Assembly (NCBI RefSeq): GCF_900230185.1
Contig: NZ_OCSR01000001.1
Span: forward strand, 5,766,001 to 5,830,000
DNA from: Burkholderia sp. OK233
Lineage (GTDB): Bacteria > Pseudomonadota > Gammaproteobacteria > Burkholderiales > Burkholderiaceae
Length of the DNA: 64,000 nucleotides
Direction: 5' to 3'
This document shows positions 52,374 to 61,441 of this stretch, piece by piece. The notes under the pieces were generated by a model that did not search any database, was not told the origin of the DNA, and saw nothing but the letters and a program-made list of their open reading frames with translations. Position 1 is the stretch's first letter, and each line of letters opens with the position of its first letter. Both the position numbers and the translations under genes were made by a program.

Positions 52374-52793
52374 ATGAAGGCGACAAACGTTCGAAGGACC
52401 ATACGGCAAACTGAAGTGTTGCCGAGCGCGGACAGGAGGTCTCCCGCGCCTGCTATGTCGGCGCGCGGATCGCGTAGTTCCAACGGCGTGATCCGCGCGT
52501 TGCAAAGCCTTGCGACGGCTTTCTCAAAGTCGGGCCCGCCAGCCCCAGACGCGCCGCACCGGTCGACGCAATCACCGCAGAATGCCGAGGCTCATCGCAG
52601 CGGCGATATTGCGGCCGCCATCAAGCGCATGCGTGGTGGCGAAGCGACCAGCAAACCGTCACCCATGCACCTGAGCAGTACCACCTTGCAGGCAGGTGCC
52701 AGCCGATCAGGTCGCAACGCCGTCGCATTCCTGATCGGGGCGCCGACTGGGCGAGTTGTTGCACGAAGAACGGCCATAAGGCGTCCAATTTGA
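52374..52793 (+). CDS. short HrpB-regulated protein, possible truncated effector
   Basis: 139 residues. A GAGGAATTG ribosome site precedes the ATG, and a perfect hrpII box is 70 bp upstream. The product is basic, Ser/Ala/Arg/Pro-rich and apparently disordered throughout (MKATNVRRTIRQTEVLPSAD; AIKRMRGGEATSKPSPMHLS), like the N-terminal secretion region of a type III effector without the catalytic part. It ends abruptly 44 bp before the metabolic gene mqo. I therefore suspect a gene cut short by the insertion or rearrangement that brought mqo. It could also be a complete small effector. No family recognised. Confidence 0.6.
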   Translation: MKATNVRRTIRQTEVLPSADRRSPAPAMSARGSRSSNGVIRALQSLATAFSKSGPPAPDAPHRSTQSPQNAEAHRSGDIAAAIKRMRGGEATSKPSPMHLSSTTLQAGASRSGRNAVAFLIGAPTGRVVARRTAIRRPI

Positions 52794-52837
52794 AACCTCG
52801 ACAAAGATTTTGTGCATATTGAGAAGGATTATTCATA

Positions 52838-54484
52838 GTGGTTAAGTCGACAAGAGCGGTTTTGTTGGGGTTGGTTCTTTCGGCGAGCGCGTTTTCCGCG
52901 CAAGCCGGCGTGACGAAAAAGGTAGATGTCCTGCTGGTGGGCGGCGGCATCATGAGTTCGACGCTGGGCGTGTGGCTCCATGAGCTCCAGCCCGACTGGT
53001 CGATGATGATGATCGAGCGCCTCGACGGCGTGGCCAAGGAAAGCTCGAATGGCTGGAACAATGCGGGCACGGGACATTCCGCGTTGGCCGAACTCAACTA
53101 CACGCCCGAGAAGCCGGACGGCACGATTGACATTTCGAAGGCCGTCGAAATCAACGAGGCCTTTCAGGTGTCGCGCCAGTTCTGGGCCTGGCAGGTCAGG
53201 AACGATGTGCTCAGGAATCCGCGATCGTTCATTAATTCGACTCCGCACATGAGCTTCGTCTGGGGAGACGACAACGTCCGTTTCCTCAAGAAACGCTACG
53301 ATGCGCTGCAGGCGAGCCCGTTGTTCCGCGGTATGAAGTACTCGGACGATTTCGACCAGATCAGGCAGTGGGTTCCGCTGATGATGGAGGGGCGCGACCC
53401 CGCGCAGAAGGTCGCGGCGACCTGGTCCCCCGTTGGCACCGACGTGAACTTCGGCGAGATTACGCGCCAGTTCGTCGGATACCTGCAGAGCCAGCCCAAT
53501 TTCACGCTTTCGCTCTCCAGTGAAGTACGAAGCATCAAACGCAATGCCGATGGTACGTGGCGAGTGTCCTACGTGAAGACCCAGACGGGTGGTCCCGAGC
53601 AGGACGTGGACGCGAAGTTTGTGTTCATCGGTGCAGGCGGTGGTGCGCTGCACCTGCTGCAGGCATCGGGCATCCCGGAAGCCAAAGACTACGGTGCGTT
53701 TCCCGTCGGTGGTTCGTTCCTCGTGACGGACAAGCCGGAGGTCGTGAGCCGGCATCTGGCCAAGGCTTACGGCAAGGCTTCCGTCGGTTCGCCGCCGATG
53801 TCGGTGCCGCACCTGGACACGCGCATCATCGACGGCAAGAAAATCATTCTGTTCGGACCGTTCGCGACATTCTCGACCAAATTCCTGAAGACCGGGTCGT
53901 ACCTCGATCTCCTGAGCAGCACCAATGTGCATAACGTCGTGCCGATGGTGCATGTGGGCATCGACGAGTTTCCGTTGGTCGAATACCTGGCCGGTCAGCT
54001 GATGTTGTCGGATGACGATCGCTTCAATGCCTTGAAGGAATACTTCCCGCAGGCCAGGAAGGAAGACTGGCGCCTGTGGCAAGCCGGTCAGCGTGTCCAG
54101 ATCATCAAGCGCGACGGTGCGAAGGGCGGCGTCCTCAAGCTCGGTACTGAAATCGTGAGTTCGCAGGATGGCAGTATCGCCGGTCTGCTGGGCGCGTCGC
54201 CGGGTGCTTCGACCGCTGCGCCGATCATGCTCAGCCTGCTCGAGAAGGTGTTCAAGGACAAGGTCGCGACACCGGCATGGCAGGAAAAGATCCGGCAGAT
54301 CGTGCCGAGCTACGGAACCAGGCTCAACGACAGCCCGGCGAGGGTCTATCAGGAATGGACCTATACCAGCGACGTGCTGCAGCTGACGCCGCCGCCGCAG
54401 ATCGACCTCACCGTCGCGCCGCGTTCGACCGCGGGAGCGGGTGCGCCCCGGCCGAACAAGGCTGCGGCTGACATGGCGCTTTAA
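52838..54484 (+). CDS. mqo: malate:quinone oxidoreductase
   Basis: 548 residues. FAD-binding N-terminus VDVLLVGGGIMSSTLGVWLH, then the Mqo-specific SNGWNNAGTGHSALAELNYT and PEKPDGTIDISKAVEINEAF; C-terminal GASPGASTAAPIMLSLLEKV. It oxidises malate to oxaloacetate and reduces quinone at the membrane. The GTG start at 52838 follows AGAAGGA; the first ~25 residues are hydrophobic like a signal or anchor, seen in some proteobacterial Mqo. The C-terminal ~20 residues are an Ala/Pro-rich extension. It lies inside the effector region and has no hrpII box. Confidence 0.95.
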   Translation: MVKSTRAVLLGLVLSASAFSAQAGVTKKVDVLLVGGGIMSSTLGVWLHELQPDWSMMMIERLDGVAKESSNGWNNAGTGHSALAELNYTPEKPDGTIDISKAVEINEAFQVSRQFWAWQVRNDVLRNPRSFINSTPHMSFVWGDDNVRFLKKRYDALQASPLFRGMKYSDDFDQIRQWVPLMMEGRDPAQKVAATWSPVGTDVNFGEITRQFVGYLQSQPNFTLSLSSEVRSIKRNADGTWRVSYVKTQTGGPEQDVDAKFVFIGAGGGALHLLQASGIPEAKDYGAFPVGGSFLVTDKPEVVSRHLAKAYGKASVGSPPMSVPHLDTRIIDGKKIILFGPFATFSTKFLKTGSYLDLLSSTNVHNVVPMVHVGIDEFPLVEYLAGQLMLSDDDRFNALKEYFPQARKEDWRLWQAGQRVQIIKRDGAKGGVLKLGTEIVSSQDGSIAGLLGASPGASTAAPIMLSLLEKVFKDKVATPAWQEKIRQIVPSYGTRLNDSPARVYQEWTYTSDVLQLTPPPQIDLTVAPRSTAGAGAPRPNKAAADMAL

Positions 54485-54668
54485 GCGCCATGGGCGCTCT
54501 CAAGCGTCCTGCCGCAGTACGGAAGGTGAGGCGTTTGCGGTAGCTGAACCGATCGGGATAGGTATGTCCCGATCGGCATTGGAACGAAGGCACACGAAGG
54601 GAACGGCGCGCGAGCCGCAGCATCCCCGTCGTGTTTCATCGCGAGTATCACGGCCAGAGAGGAACATC

Positions 54669-55199
54669 ATGAAACGGATAACGAAGGCGAGCTCCATGAA
54701 CCTACCTAACGGCAGACGCGATCTGCTTCGCGCCTTGGGCGTTGGGGCTGTCGCCGTCACTGCGGGTGCAGGCATTTCGGGGGCTCGTGGGGCTGTCGCT
54801 GCGACTACGGGAGCAAGCACTTCGATGGATGCTGGGGTTCGAGCGTTCAAGCTATACACTGGGCCCGACCATGCATCGCATGTGCTTGAGGGCACGATAG
54901 ACCAAATGGATCGCACTGATGTGGTCGCCATCCATTTCAAGGAAACGCCGGTGCACTCCTCGTACGATTGGCACGCTGCCCCGGAGTCGCAATACGTGAT
55001 TACGCTGTCGGGAACGCTTGAATTCACCACCCCTGACGGCGAGACATTCGTGGTACGACCCGGAGATGTCCTGCTCGCTGAGGACAATATCGGCGTCGGC
55101 CACAAATGGCGCCTGATAGACGATCAGCCGTGGAGGCGTGCATATGTAGTGCTGAAGCCGGGGGCAAAGGATTTATTCGTGGCGAAGAACGGTGGTTGA
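54669..55199 (+). CDS. Tat-exported cupin-domain protein
   Basis: 176 residues. A twin-arginine signal (NGRRDLLRALGVGAVAVTAG, residues about 14-33) with an AGISGARG hydrophobic stretch points to export of a folded, probably metal-bound protein. The C-terminal ~110 residues form a single cupin: HSSYDWHAAPESQYVITLSG, then LEFTTPDGETFVVRPGDVLL, then GVGHKWRLIDDQPWRRAYVV. GAGAGG precedes the ATG at 54669. Followed 10 bp later by an ACT-domain gene. Substrate unknown; its codon use is less GC-biased than that of the effector genes nearby. Confidence 0.8.
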   Translation: MKRITKASSMNLPNGRRDLLRALGVGAVAVTAGAGISGARGAVAATTGASTSMDAGVRAFKLYTGPDHASHVLEGTIDQMDRTDVVAIHFKETPVHSSYDWHAAPESQYVITLSGTLEFTTPDGETFVVRPGDVLLAEDNIGVGHKWRLIDDQPWRRAYVVLKPGAKDLFVAKNGG

Positions 55200-55209
55200 G
55201 AACTTTTCC

Positions 55210-55635
55210 ATGAAGAACCTGGCAATTGCTTTAGTGGACCGTCCTGGTACTCTAGCCGAGATGGCCGACGCTCTTGACAGAGCAGGTGTGCGCATTGAAG
55301 GTGGCGGCGTGTTCGTTGTTGACGGATGTGGCGTGGGACATTTCCTTGTTAAAGATGTATCCAGTGCCCGTCGTGCGCTTCTCGCTGCAAACATACAAGT
55401 ATTGTCCGAACGAGATGTGCTCATCCCGAGACTCAATCAATCCGTAGGAGGACAGTTCAGCCACTTTATGCGCAGAATGGCCGACGCTGGTATCAATATC
55501 GAAGTCCTGTACACCGATCGGCACAGCCAGGTCGTCATCGTAGTTGATGATATCGAGGCATCACTTGCAGTCAACAGGGCATGGGATATCGAACAGGACA
55601 TGCTGTGGAGTCTGTTCAATGACGGACTCCACTAG
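55210..55635 (+). CDS. tandem ACT-domain protein
   Basis: 141 residues. Two ACT modules: residues about 1-65 (MKNLAIALVDRPGTLAEMAD, then VDGCGVGHFLVKDVSSARRA) and 70-135 (GGQFSHFMRRMADAGINIEV, then RHSQVVIVVDDIEASLAVNR). ACT domains bind amino acids or other small ligands and act as regulators. No catalytic domain. It is coupled to the Tat-cupin gene, so a shared small-molecule pathway is plausible. A GTG at 55192 would extend it by six residues; the ATG at 55210 starts the domain cleanly. Confidence 0.75.
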   Translation: MKNLAIALVDRPGTLAEMADALDRAGVRIEGGGVFVVDGCGVGHFLVKDVSSARRALLAANIQVLSERDVLIPRLNQSVGGQFSHFMRRMADAGINIEVLYTDRHSQVVIVVDDIEASLAVNRAWDIEQDMLWSLFNDGLH

Positions 55636-56443
55636 ACGGGCTGGATCTGGGCAACATAGTGAAGACGAGTCGATAAATCAAGCGGGGCCAATGATCGTGC
55701 AGCGAGTGGAAGCCCTGCGGAAACGGTGCAATGCCGCTTGTTCAACCCATCAACGACGCCCAACCGTCGCCAGGTCGAGGCAGCGCTCACACCAGCGGGG
55801 CGGCTTCCCGGCACCTGGAACGTGGTGACGAATTGCCTGGTCACAGGATTCGTGCATTCGCGGCGCCTCACCGCGTGTGCGCGCCCAGAGGCCGATCATT
55901 GGCTTGCAACCGCAGCCGTCGCGAGCGGCATCGGCATAGAGTTGCCCTCATCACGACCTTGGCCGCATCCCATAACCTTTCCGATAGCCGGTTGAGTAGC
56001 TCCCCCGTAGTACTAATAAAACGTGCCACGCAACGCCCCTTGCTCGTCGCGCGTGTTCGCCGAGCGCGAAGCATCGTTGATGGATTTCGGCGCTCGCACT
56101 CGGGTTGCTGCGCGGCTACGCCGTTTTGATGACCTCGCCGCAGCACGGGAGACTATGCACGTCGACCTGACCCGAGCCAACGGTGAATGTATATCCACTT
56201 TCCGCGAGTGCTTGCGCGGCGTTTGCGTATCGGCGTGGGAGCACCCACCTCTCTGTCAATACCGATAAGAGCAAAGACCAACCTTGGAGCCGCCTCATCC
56301 GATCTCGCCCGCACGGCAGCATGTTGGCTGCGCTCCTTTCAAAAGATCATCGACGAAGCAGGCATCGACACAGCGATACCGTATGAGCAGCGCAAAATAT
56401 CTGGCGTTGACCCGGTAGTCCCGATGCTGCGCATATGCGGCGG
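55636..56443. other. about 800 bp with no supported gene; probably decayed DNA
   Basis: Several overlapping short open frames exist on both strands but none has a ribosome site with coherent codon bias. Base composition is lower in GC than in the effector genes. Phrases such as TNLGAASSDLA on the plus strand near 56280 and WLATAAVASGIGIELP near 55905 look like pieces of real proteins, so degraded gene remnants are likely. I cannot name them. Confidence 0.5.
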
Positions 56444-56623
56444 CTACTTTATATGCTCTTCGGCCTCGCGCTGTGCTGCCGATTGCGCGGCGGTGGCCGC
56501 ACGGATGGCATCCGCGAAGCGCTGCAACGGCGAACCGCATACGCGCTGGCATGTCTCGCGGCCGATTTGTCCATCGAACGGGACCTGCATTTCAGCTTTC
56601 TTCGCGATTTGGATAATATCCAT
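56444..56623 (-). CDS. small hypothetical protein, phage-type character
   Basis: 59 residues from the ATG at 56623, which has AAGGGA at 6 bases. The sequence MDIIQIAKKAEMQVPFDGQI then PLQRFADAIRAATAAQSAAQ reads as a compact helical protein and reminds me of small uncharacterised proteins carried by Burkholderia phages. No other phage gene is nearby. It is separated from the 742-residue effector candidate by 142 bp and lies next to a decayed stretch. Confidence 0.5.
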   Translation of the reverse strand: MDIIQIAKKAEMQVPFDGQIGRETCQRVCGSPLQRFADAIRAATAAQSAAQREAEEHIK

Positions 56624-56765
56624 CGTCATTCCCTTCTCATTTGTGCGGGTTGGGCCGTGGCGCGTTCAGGCATCGGCGGCCTCCGCGACATATTCGTGAA
56701 CCTGACGGCGTTGCCCATGGGGGTAGTGCCGGGATATTCCGCATATCCGATGCGCGTCGCGCGCT

Positions 56766-58994
56766 TCAATACGGCGATATCCACGGATGCAAATGGCTGA
56801 TACGCGCGCCCTGGCCGCGTATCCATTCGAGCGCGTACTGGCTCGTGCCAGTACGCGATTCCTCGACACCGCGCGCGCTGTTGCGCACGCCGTGACCGAT
56901 CGTCCGACCATGATGGCAGAGCGCGTCGATGCGCCCGCGCGGATAGCCTTGCGCAATGCGCTCGAACGCTTCACGATCTTGCGCAAGCAGCGCCGACTGA
57001 GGCTGCTCGATTTCATGACGTGCGACTTCGGCAATCACGCGCAGTACGCCGGCGCGCGAAACGAACGTGCCCGTGCGCATCACCTTGCTCATCCGCGCGT
57101 GCATCTGCCCGGATGTCTGTTCGACGTGCACCTTGATCACGCGTTCCAGCGCGCCGCGCGAAATTACTCGCAATAGCGCCGGTTCGCGCGAGACGTTGTC
57201 CCACAGTTGACCGAGACGGTTTTCGATCGGTTCGCTCTGATTGCCGCGAGCCGTTCGCTGCCGCATCTGGGTTTTACCTCCATCACGCAAATCCTTCAGT
57301 GTCTGGCGATGAGCCGACAGTTGTTGCCCGATGTCCTCGACTTCGTCGGATACCGTCATGTGACGCGCACTGAGCTTCGCATAGTGCTCGAACTCTTTCT
57401 TGTGCTGCTCCGCGTATTGAAGTATTTCGCCTTGCAGACGTCCGATGCGAATTTCCAGTTGGTCGATATCGCCATGGCTTCCGGTTGTTCCGACCGCAAA
57501 GGACTCACCTGTTTTCGCTTTCGGCACACCCTCGCGCGTGAGCCTGGTGCGCTCGGCGTTCACTTCGGCAATCCTGTCCTTGTAGTAGGCGTCGAGTTTC
57601 GGCGCCACATGTTGACCCAGTGCTTCGATGTCGTCGATGTCGATGAGCTTCGCGAACTGTTTCTCCACCGCCTCGATCATGGCCTGAAACGCCGCGCGAT
57701 TCGCGGTGAGCGCGGTGGTCACGGTCTCGACCTGCCCGGCCGCGCGCGCAATGTCCGGGCCTATCAAGCGCATCTCGCCGAACGTCACGCCGGGCGATTG
57801 ACGTTGCACGGCGGCCTGCAGGTTGTGCTGCGCGTTCCTGAACGCCCGCAGCACCTCGCGGGTCGCGATTTGCGCGGGCGTCACACCGAGCCAGCGGCGA
57901 AACCCGTTCATGTAGTCCATTGTTTTGCCTTGCCGTCGTGCAACCGTCGACACGCGCAAGCAGCGAGCGAAGTCCTCCACCAGCAAGCGCTCGACGACGG
58001 GATACAACGGCTTAAGCCGGGGATGCAACACGAGCGCCATAAACGCCTGCAACGCGTCTTCCGGCTTGACTTGCGGTTCTACGGCACCGCTTTGCACAAT
58101 GCGATCGAGCGCGGTGTCGAAAGACTCCTGAAACTGACGCTCGAGATCCGGCGGACGGCGCGACGACCGGCCTTGCGCGGGCTGCAGGCCGTGCAGCCAT
58201 TCGGTGACCTTGTCCGCGAGTTCGGGACTCACGTGGTCGATCATTTCGAAGGTGCCGACGTCTCCCAAAGCGCGCAGCGTATCGCGGCTTGCGACGGCTT
58301 GCACTTCGCGCGCCGCGTTGCTGCGGCTGTTCTTTAGCAGATGGACCTGCTGCCCCAATACGGCGATACGTTGCTCGTGCGCGGCGCGCAGTGCGGCGCG
58401 GCTCGTGCCGGATTGCGACGGACGAGCCGCGATGGGCGCGTCGGCGGTACGGGTTTCATGCAATTGTTCGAGGCGGCTCGACTTTTCTTCGAGCGACGCA
58501 TTCAGCTTTTCGACAACCGCGCGCGCGCGTTCGCACTGTTTGCCGAGCGTATCGACGCTGCGCTGCGCGATGTCGTTGCGCGCTTCGAGCCGCGCAATGG
58601 CCTGCTGCACTTCGGCTTGCGACATTGGCGGGGCATCGGGCGCATCGGACTGTGCAGGCGCCTTTAACGCGAGCAACTGAGTTTCGATCTCACGGATTTC
58701 ATCGGCGAATGCGAGTATCGCATCGATATCGCGTTGCCTTGCCCCGAGCACGATGGCACGGTTCGCGGGTTCGGACCGTTGCTGCGCGACGGGCGTCGCT
58801 TCGATCGAAGACGATGACGACGCGCCTTCAGCCGCCGACGGATGCGCTGGCAAGGTGGCGATGAGCGGGTTCGCGCCGGCGCGCAAGCGGCGTTCCCGTT
58901 GCGCGCCGGTTGTTGCTCCAGTTGCTCCGGTCGTTGCGACTTCGTGCTCTGGCACGTCGTGAGGTCGTTGCGGGGATCGAATCGGCTGAACCAT
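56766..58994 (-). CDS. 742-residue coiled-coil effector candidate (possibly XopP/RipH-like)
   Basis: 742 residues; AAAGGATAC precedes the ATG. N-terminal ~80 residues are polar and disordered (VATTGATGATTGAQRERRLR). Long coiled coils follow at about 85-170 (LEARNDIAQRSVDTLGKQCE; VVEKLNASLEEKSSRLEQLH) and 460-570 (YYKDRIAEVNAERTRLTREG). A middle helical region contains LVLHPRLKPLYPVVERLLVE and MDYMNGFRRWLGVTPAQIAT. Size and architecture fit the XopP (Xanthomonas) / RipH-HLK (Ralstonia) family, but I cannot confirm a family motif. A perfect minus-strand hrpII box lies 124 bp upstream. No signal peptide or transmembrane segment. Confidence 0.7.
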   Translation of the reverse strand: MVQPIRSPQRPHDVPEHEVATTGATGATTGAQRERRLRAGANPLIATLPAHPSAAEGASSSSSIEATPVAQQRSEPANRAIVLGARQRDIDAILAFADEIREIETQLLALKAPAQSDAPDAPPMSQAEVQQAIARLEARNDIAQRSVDTLGKQCERARAVVEKLNASLEEKSSRLEQLHETRTADAPIAARPSQSGTSRAALRAAHEQRIAVLGQQVHLLKNSRSNAAREVQAVASRDTLRALGDVGTFEMIDHVSPELADKVTEWLHGLQPAQGRSSRRPPDLERQFQESFDTALDRIVQSGAVEPQVKPEDALQAFMALVLHPRLKPLYPVVERLLVEDFARCLRVSTVARRQGKTMDYMNGFRRWLGVTPAQIATREVLRAFRNAQHNLQAAVQRQSPGVTFGEMRLIGPDIARAAGQVETVTTALTANRAAFQAMIEAVEKQFAKLIDIDDIEALGQHVAPKLDAYYKDRIAEVNAERTRLTREGVPKAKTGESFAVGTTGSHGDIDQLEIRIGRLQGEILQYAEQHKKEFEHYAKLSARHMTVSDEVEDIGQQLSAHRQTLKDLRDGGKTQMRQRTARGNQSEPIENRLGQLWDNVSREPALLRVISRGALERVIKVHVEQTSGQMHARMSKVMRTGTFVSRAGVLRVIAEVARHEIEQPQSALLAQDREAFERIAQGYPRGRIDALCHHGRTIGHGVRNSARGVEESRTGTSQYALEWIRGQGARISHLHPWISPY

Positions 58995-59118
58995 ATGTAT
59001 CCTTTGGTCGGGCGGCGGCTCACCGATGCCGCCGCGCGAAACCAGAAAAATCCGCGACGCATGAGCCTATGACGAGTCGATTGTGGCCGCCGACAATCCG
59101 CAAGCAACGAAGATACGG

Positions 59119-59142
59119 CGAATAGGCGGCGACGCCGGCGAA
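59119..59142 (-). promoter_or_regulatory. hrpII box for the 742-residue protein
   Basis: Perfect minus-strand TTCG-N16-TTCG (CGAA at 59119-59122 and 59139-59142), 124 bp before the ATG. Confidence 0.85.
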
Positions 59143-59213
59143 ACAGCGCGGCCGTGTTGCCGAGCAGCCGCTCGCTGCGAAACAGGCCTGCCGTTCAGGC
59201 TTCATCGAACCGG

Positions 59214-59237
59214 TTCGCTGACGGAATACGGATTTCG
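59214..59237 (+). promoter_or_regulatory. hrpII box for the ankyrin-repeat gene
   Basis: Perfect TTCG-N16-TTCG (59214-59217 and 59234-59237), 185 bp before the ATG at 59423; divergent from the neighbouring box 71 bp away. Confidence 0.82.
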
Positions 59238-59422
59238 CTGACTCTCGATCGTGTGCCGCGCGGCGCTTGCGATACTTGGCGCGTATTCAGGAGACGTCGC
59301 TCACGCGATCCTCGTGCAAGTCCATGCGCGCGCGGCGTCACTCGCGTTGCGCGTTTGTGCCGTGGTGCGTTGTCGACCGGTTGCATCGCTGACCGGCACG
59401 CCAAACCGATCTCAGGACAGCC

Positions 59423-61366
59423 ATGAAACGTGTCGATAGCCCCTCCGCGCCATTCACGAGTGCCGCAGCCGACGCTGCGGAGCACGATCAATCGGGATCG
59501 ACGTCGTCTGGCGCGCCGTCACGTAGACGTTCACCGCTGCGCAGCCGCGCTGCGGGACTGTTTGCGGCGCTGACGCCGTCGTCCATGCGCGCGCAGCGGC
59601 ATCAGCAGCAACCCCGGCAGCGTCCACAGTTGCACGGCAACGTGCCGGCTTCGCTGCATCGACCGAGTGGCGCAAGCACCGATGCCCGCACAGCCGCCAC
59701 ATCAACGGGTGCACCAAGGCCCGCGACGGCGGCGAGCAGTTCGACGGCTCCCACGATGCCGGAACCTGCGGACCTCGCGGCCGAGTACGGCTTGTCGCGC
59801 CCGCCAATACCCGGGCTCATCTTCGCCGCGAGCGATGCCCGGCTGGACTATCCCGCACCGGTTCCGGGTCGCCCATTGACGTCCGATGAACGGAACGTGA
59901 TGTCGAATTGGGCGAGCCGGATCGACAGGACTTTGCCTCGTAGCGCCAAGGCCGCATTCCACCACGACGTGGCGGCGCTCGGCCACGAGATGTCCGGCGA
60001 TGGCGCGCTGCTCAAGACCTGTATCGACCACATGCGCGAAGGTCTGACCGAATGCGCGGACCGCGCGCTGCTGATGTGGCAGCAGGTGCAGACCGCCCGT
60101 CAGGCGCATCATGCGAGCCGGGGCGCATACGATGCAGGCCAATTGTTTTTGCTGGGCCGTGGCATGTACCGGCTGGGCCAGGTGGACGCCTACGCGCTCA
60201 CATCCGGAAGTGGGCGAGGGTATGGACATGACGAGGGCGTCGAGGTCGTCTTGCGCGCTCGTGAAACGTTGCGCGAAACACTCGAACTGCCGATTCCGCA
60301 TACGGACGGCGCATCGACGCACGATGCCGGTGTCGTGATCGAAGGACTCTCGGACGACGCGTTGAAAGCAGAGTGCTCGCGGATCATCAGAGGCGAATTG
60401 CGCGACGGCGGCAAGGCGCTAGCCGAGTTCCTCGCCAGTTGGACGCCGCTCGTCACGCATCTCACGGCAACCACGCCCGAACTGGCCGATTTGCATAAGT
60501 CGATCAATCAGTACCGCGATGGATTGATTGAAAGCATCGAGGCGCACTGTCACGATCCAGCGTCGCCGGCGGCAGCCGGCAAGGCGCCGCTGACGAGCGC
60601 CCGATACGGCGCGCGGCTCACGCAGGGCGGTGCGCAAGTCGGTGAGTTGCGCGATGCCGCGAACCTTGCCGCGGTGCGTGGCGCGTATTTCCCGGTTGCG
60701 CCGGGAGCGCTCGAATCGCAATGGCAGAGCGTCACCGCGATGCGCACGCGGACAGCGGCGACGCCTTTCGTTCAAGGCTTGCGCGATGCGGCGAGCCAAG
60801 GCACGTTGAAGGCCGGCTGGGTGCATCCCACATATCGCTGGAATCATCTGCATATCGCGGCGGCCGCGGGCGATGCGCAATTGACTCGCGCGCTGATCGA
60901 CCACGGCGTGCCGGCGCATCAGGCGGACACCTCCGGGCTCGCGCCACTGCACGTTGCGGCCGCGAGTGCGAGCGCCGGTTCCGTTGCGGCCTTGATCGCC
61001 GCGCGGGCCGATGCGAATGCGCCCGACCGCGCGGGGTATCGCCCGTTGCATTGGGCCGCACGCTCCGGTGATCGGCGCACCGTGGAAGCAATGCTGCCGT
61101 CGGTGACGGAAATCGACGCCGTGCATCCCGACACCGGCACCACGGCGTTGCATCTTGCCGCGACGCTCGGCAAGCTCGACGTCGTTCGAGCGCTGCTCGC
61201 GGGCGGTGCGAATCCGTTGCTGAAAACAGTTGACGGATCGGCCGTGCGCGATGTGCTGAAGCACTCGCAAGCCGCCCGTCGCGCGCCGGAATACAAGCTC
61301 ACTTACGAAGCATTGAAGGCGGCTGAACGCGTGACGCTCGCCGCCGCGTCCAGTCACGCGCGGTAG
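59423..61366 (+). CDS. ankyrin-repeat type III effector candidate
   Basis: 647 residues. The N-terminal ~120 are Ser/Ala/Arg/Gln-rich with no signal peptide. Residues 140-460 are helical, of unknown fold (LPRSAKAAFHHDVAALGHEM). Residues about 470-610 hold four ankyrin repeats: WNHLHIAAAAGDAQLTRALI, LAPLHVAAASASAGSVAALI, YRPLHWAARSGDRRTVEAML and TTALHLAATLGKLDVVRALL. Ankyrin effectors of Ralstonia (such as RipY and RipAP) share this layout and bind host proteins. A perfect hrpII box precedes it. An AGGA motif about 8 bases upstream supports the ATG. Confidence 0.8.
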   Translation: MKRVDSPSAPFTSAAADAAEHDQSGSTSSGAPSRRRSPLRSRAAGLFAALTPSSMRAQRHQQQPRQRPQLHGNVPASLHRPSGASTDARTAATSTGAPRPATAASSSTAPTMPEPADLAAEYGLSRPPIPGLIFAASDARLDYPAPVPGRPLTSDERNVMSNWASRIDRTLPRSAKAAFHHDVAALGHEMSGDGALLKTCIDHMREGLTECADRALLMWQQVQTARQAHHASRGAYDAGQLFLLGRGMYRLGQVDAYALTSGSGRGYGHDEGVEVVLRARETLRETLELPIPHTDGASTHDAGVVIEGLSDDALKAECSRIIRGELRDGGKALAEFLASWTPLVTHLTATTPELADLHKSINQYRDGLIESIEAHCHDPASPAAAGKAPLTSARYGARLTQGGAQVGELRDAANLAAVRGAYFPVAPGALESQWQSVTAMRTRTAATPFVQGLRDAASQGTLKAGWVHPTYRWNHLHIAAAAGDAQLTRALIDHGVPAHQADTSGLAPLHVAAASASAGSVAALIAARADANAPDRAGYRPLHWAARSGDRRTVEAMLPSVTEIDAVHPDTGTTALHLAATLGKLDVVRALLAGGANPLLKTVDGSAVRDVLKHSQAARRAPEYKLTYEALKAAERVTLAAASSHAR

Positions 61367-61441
61367 GTGTCGAGAAGCGGTCGTGCCGGGCAGCATATCC
61401 GCCACGCGGCACGGCTCACGTTGCGATAAACGCGCCTCGTA

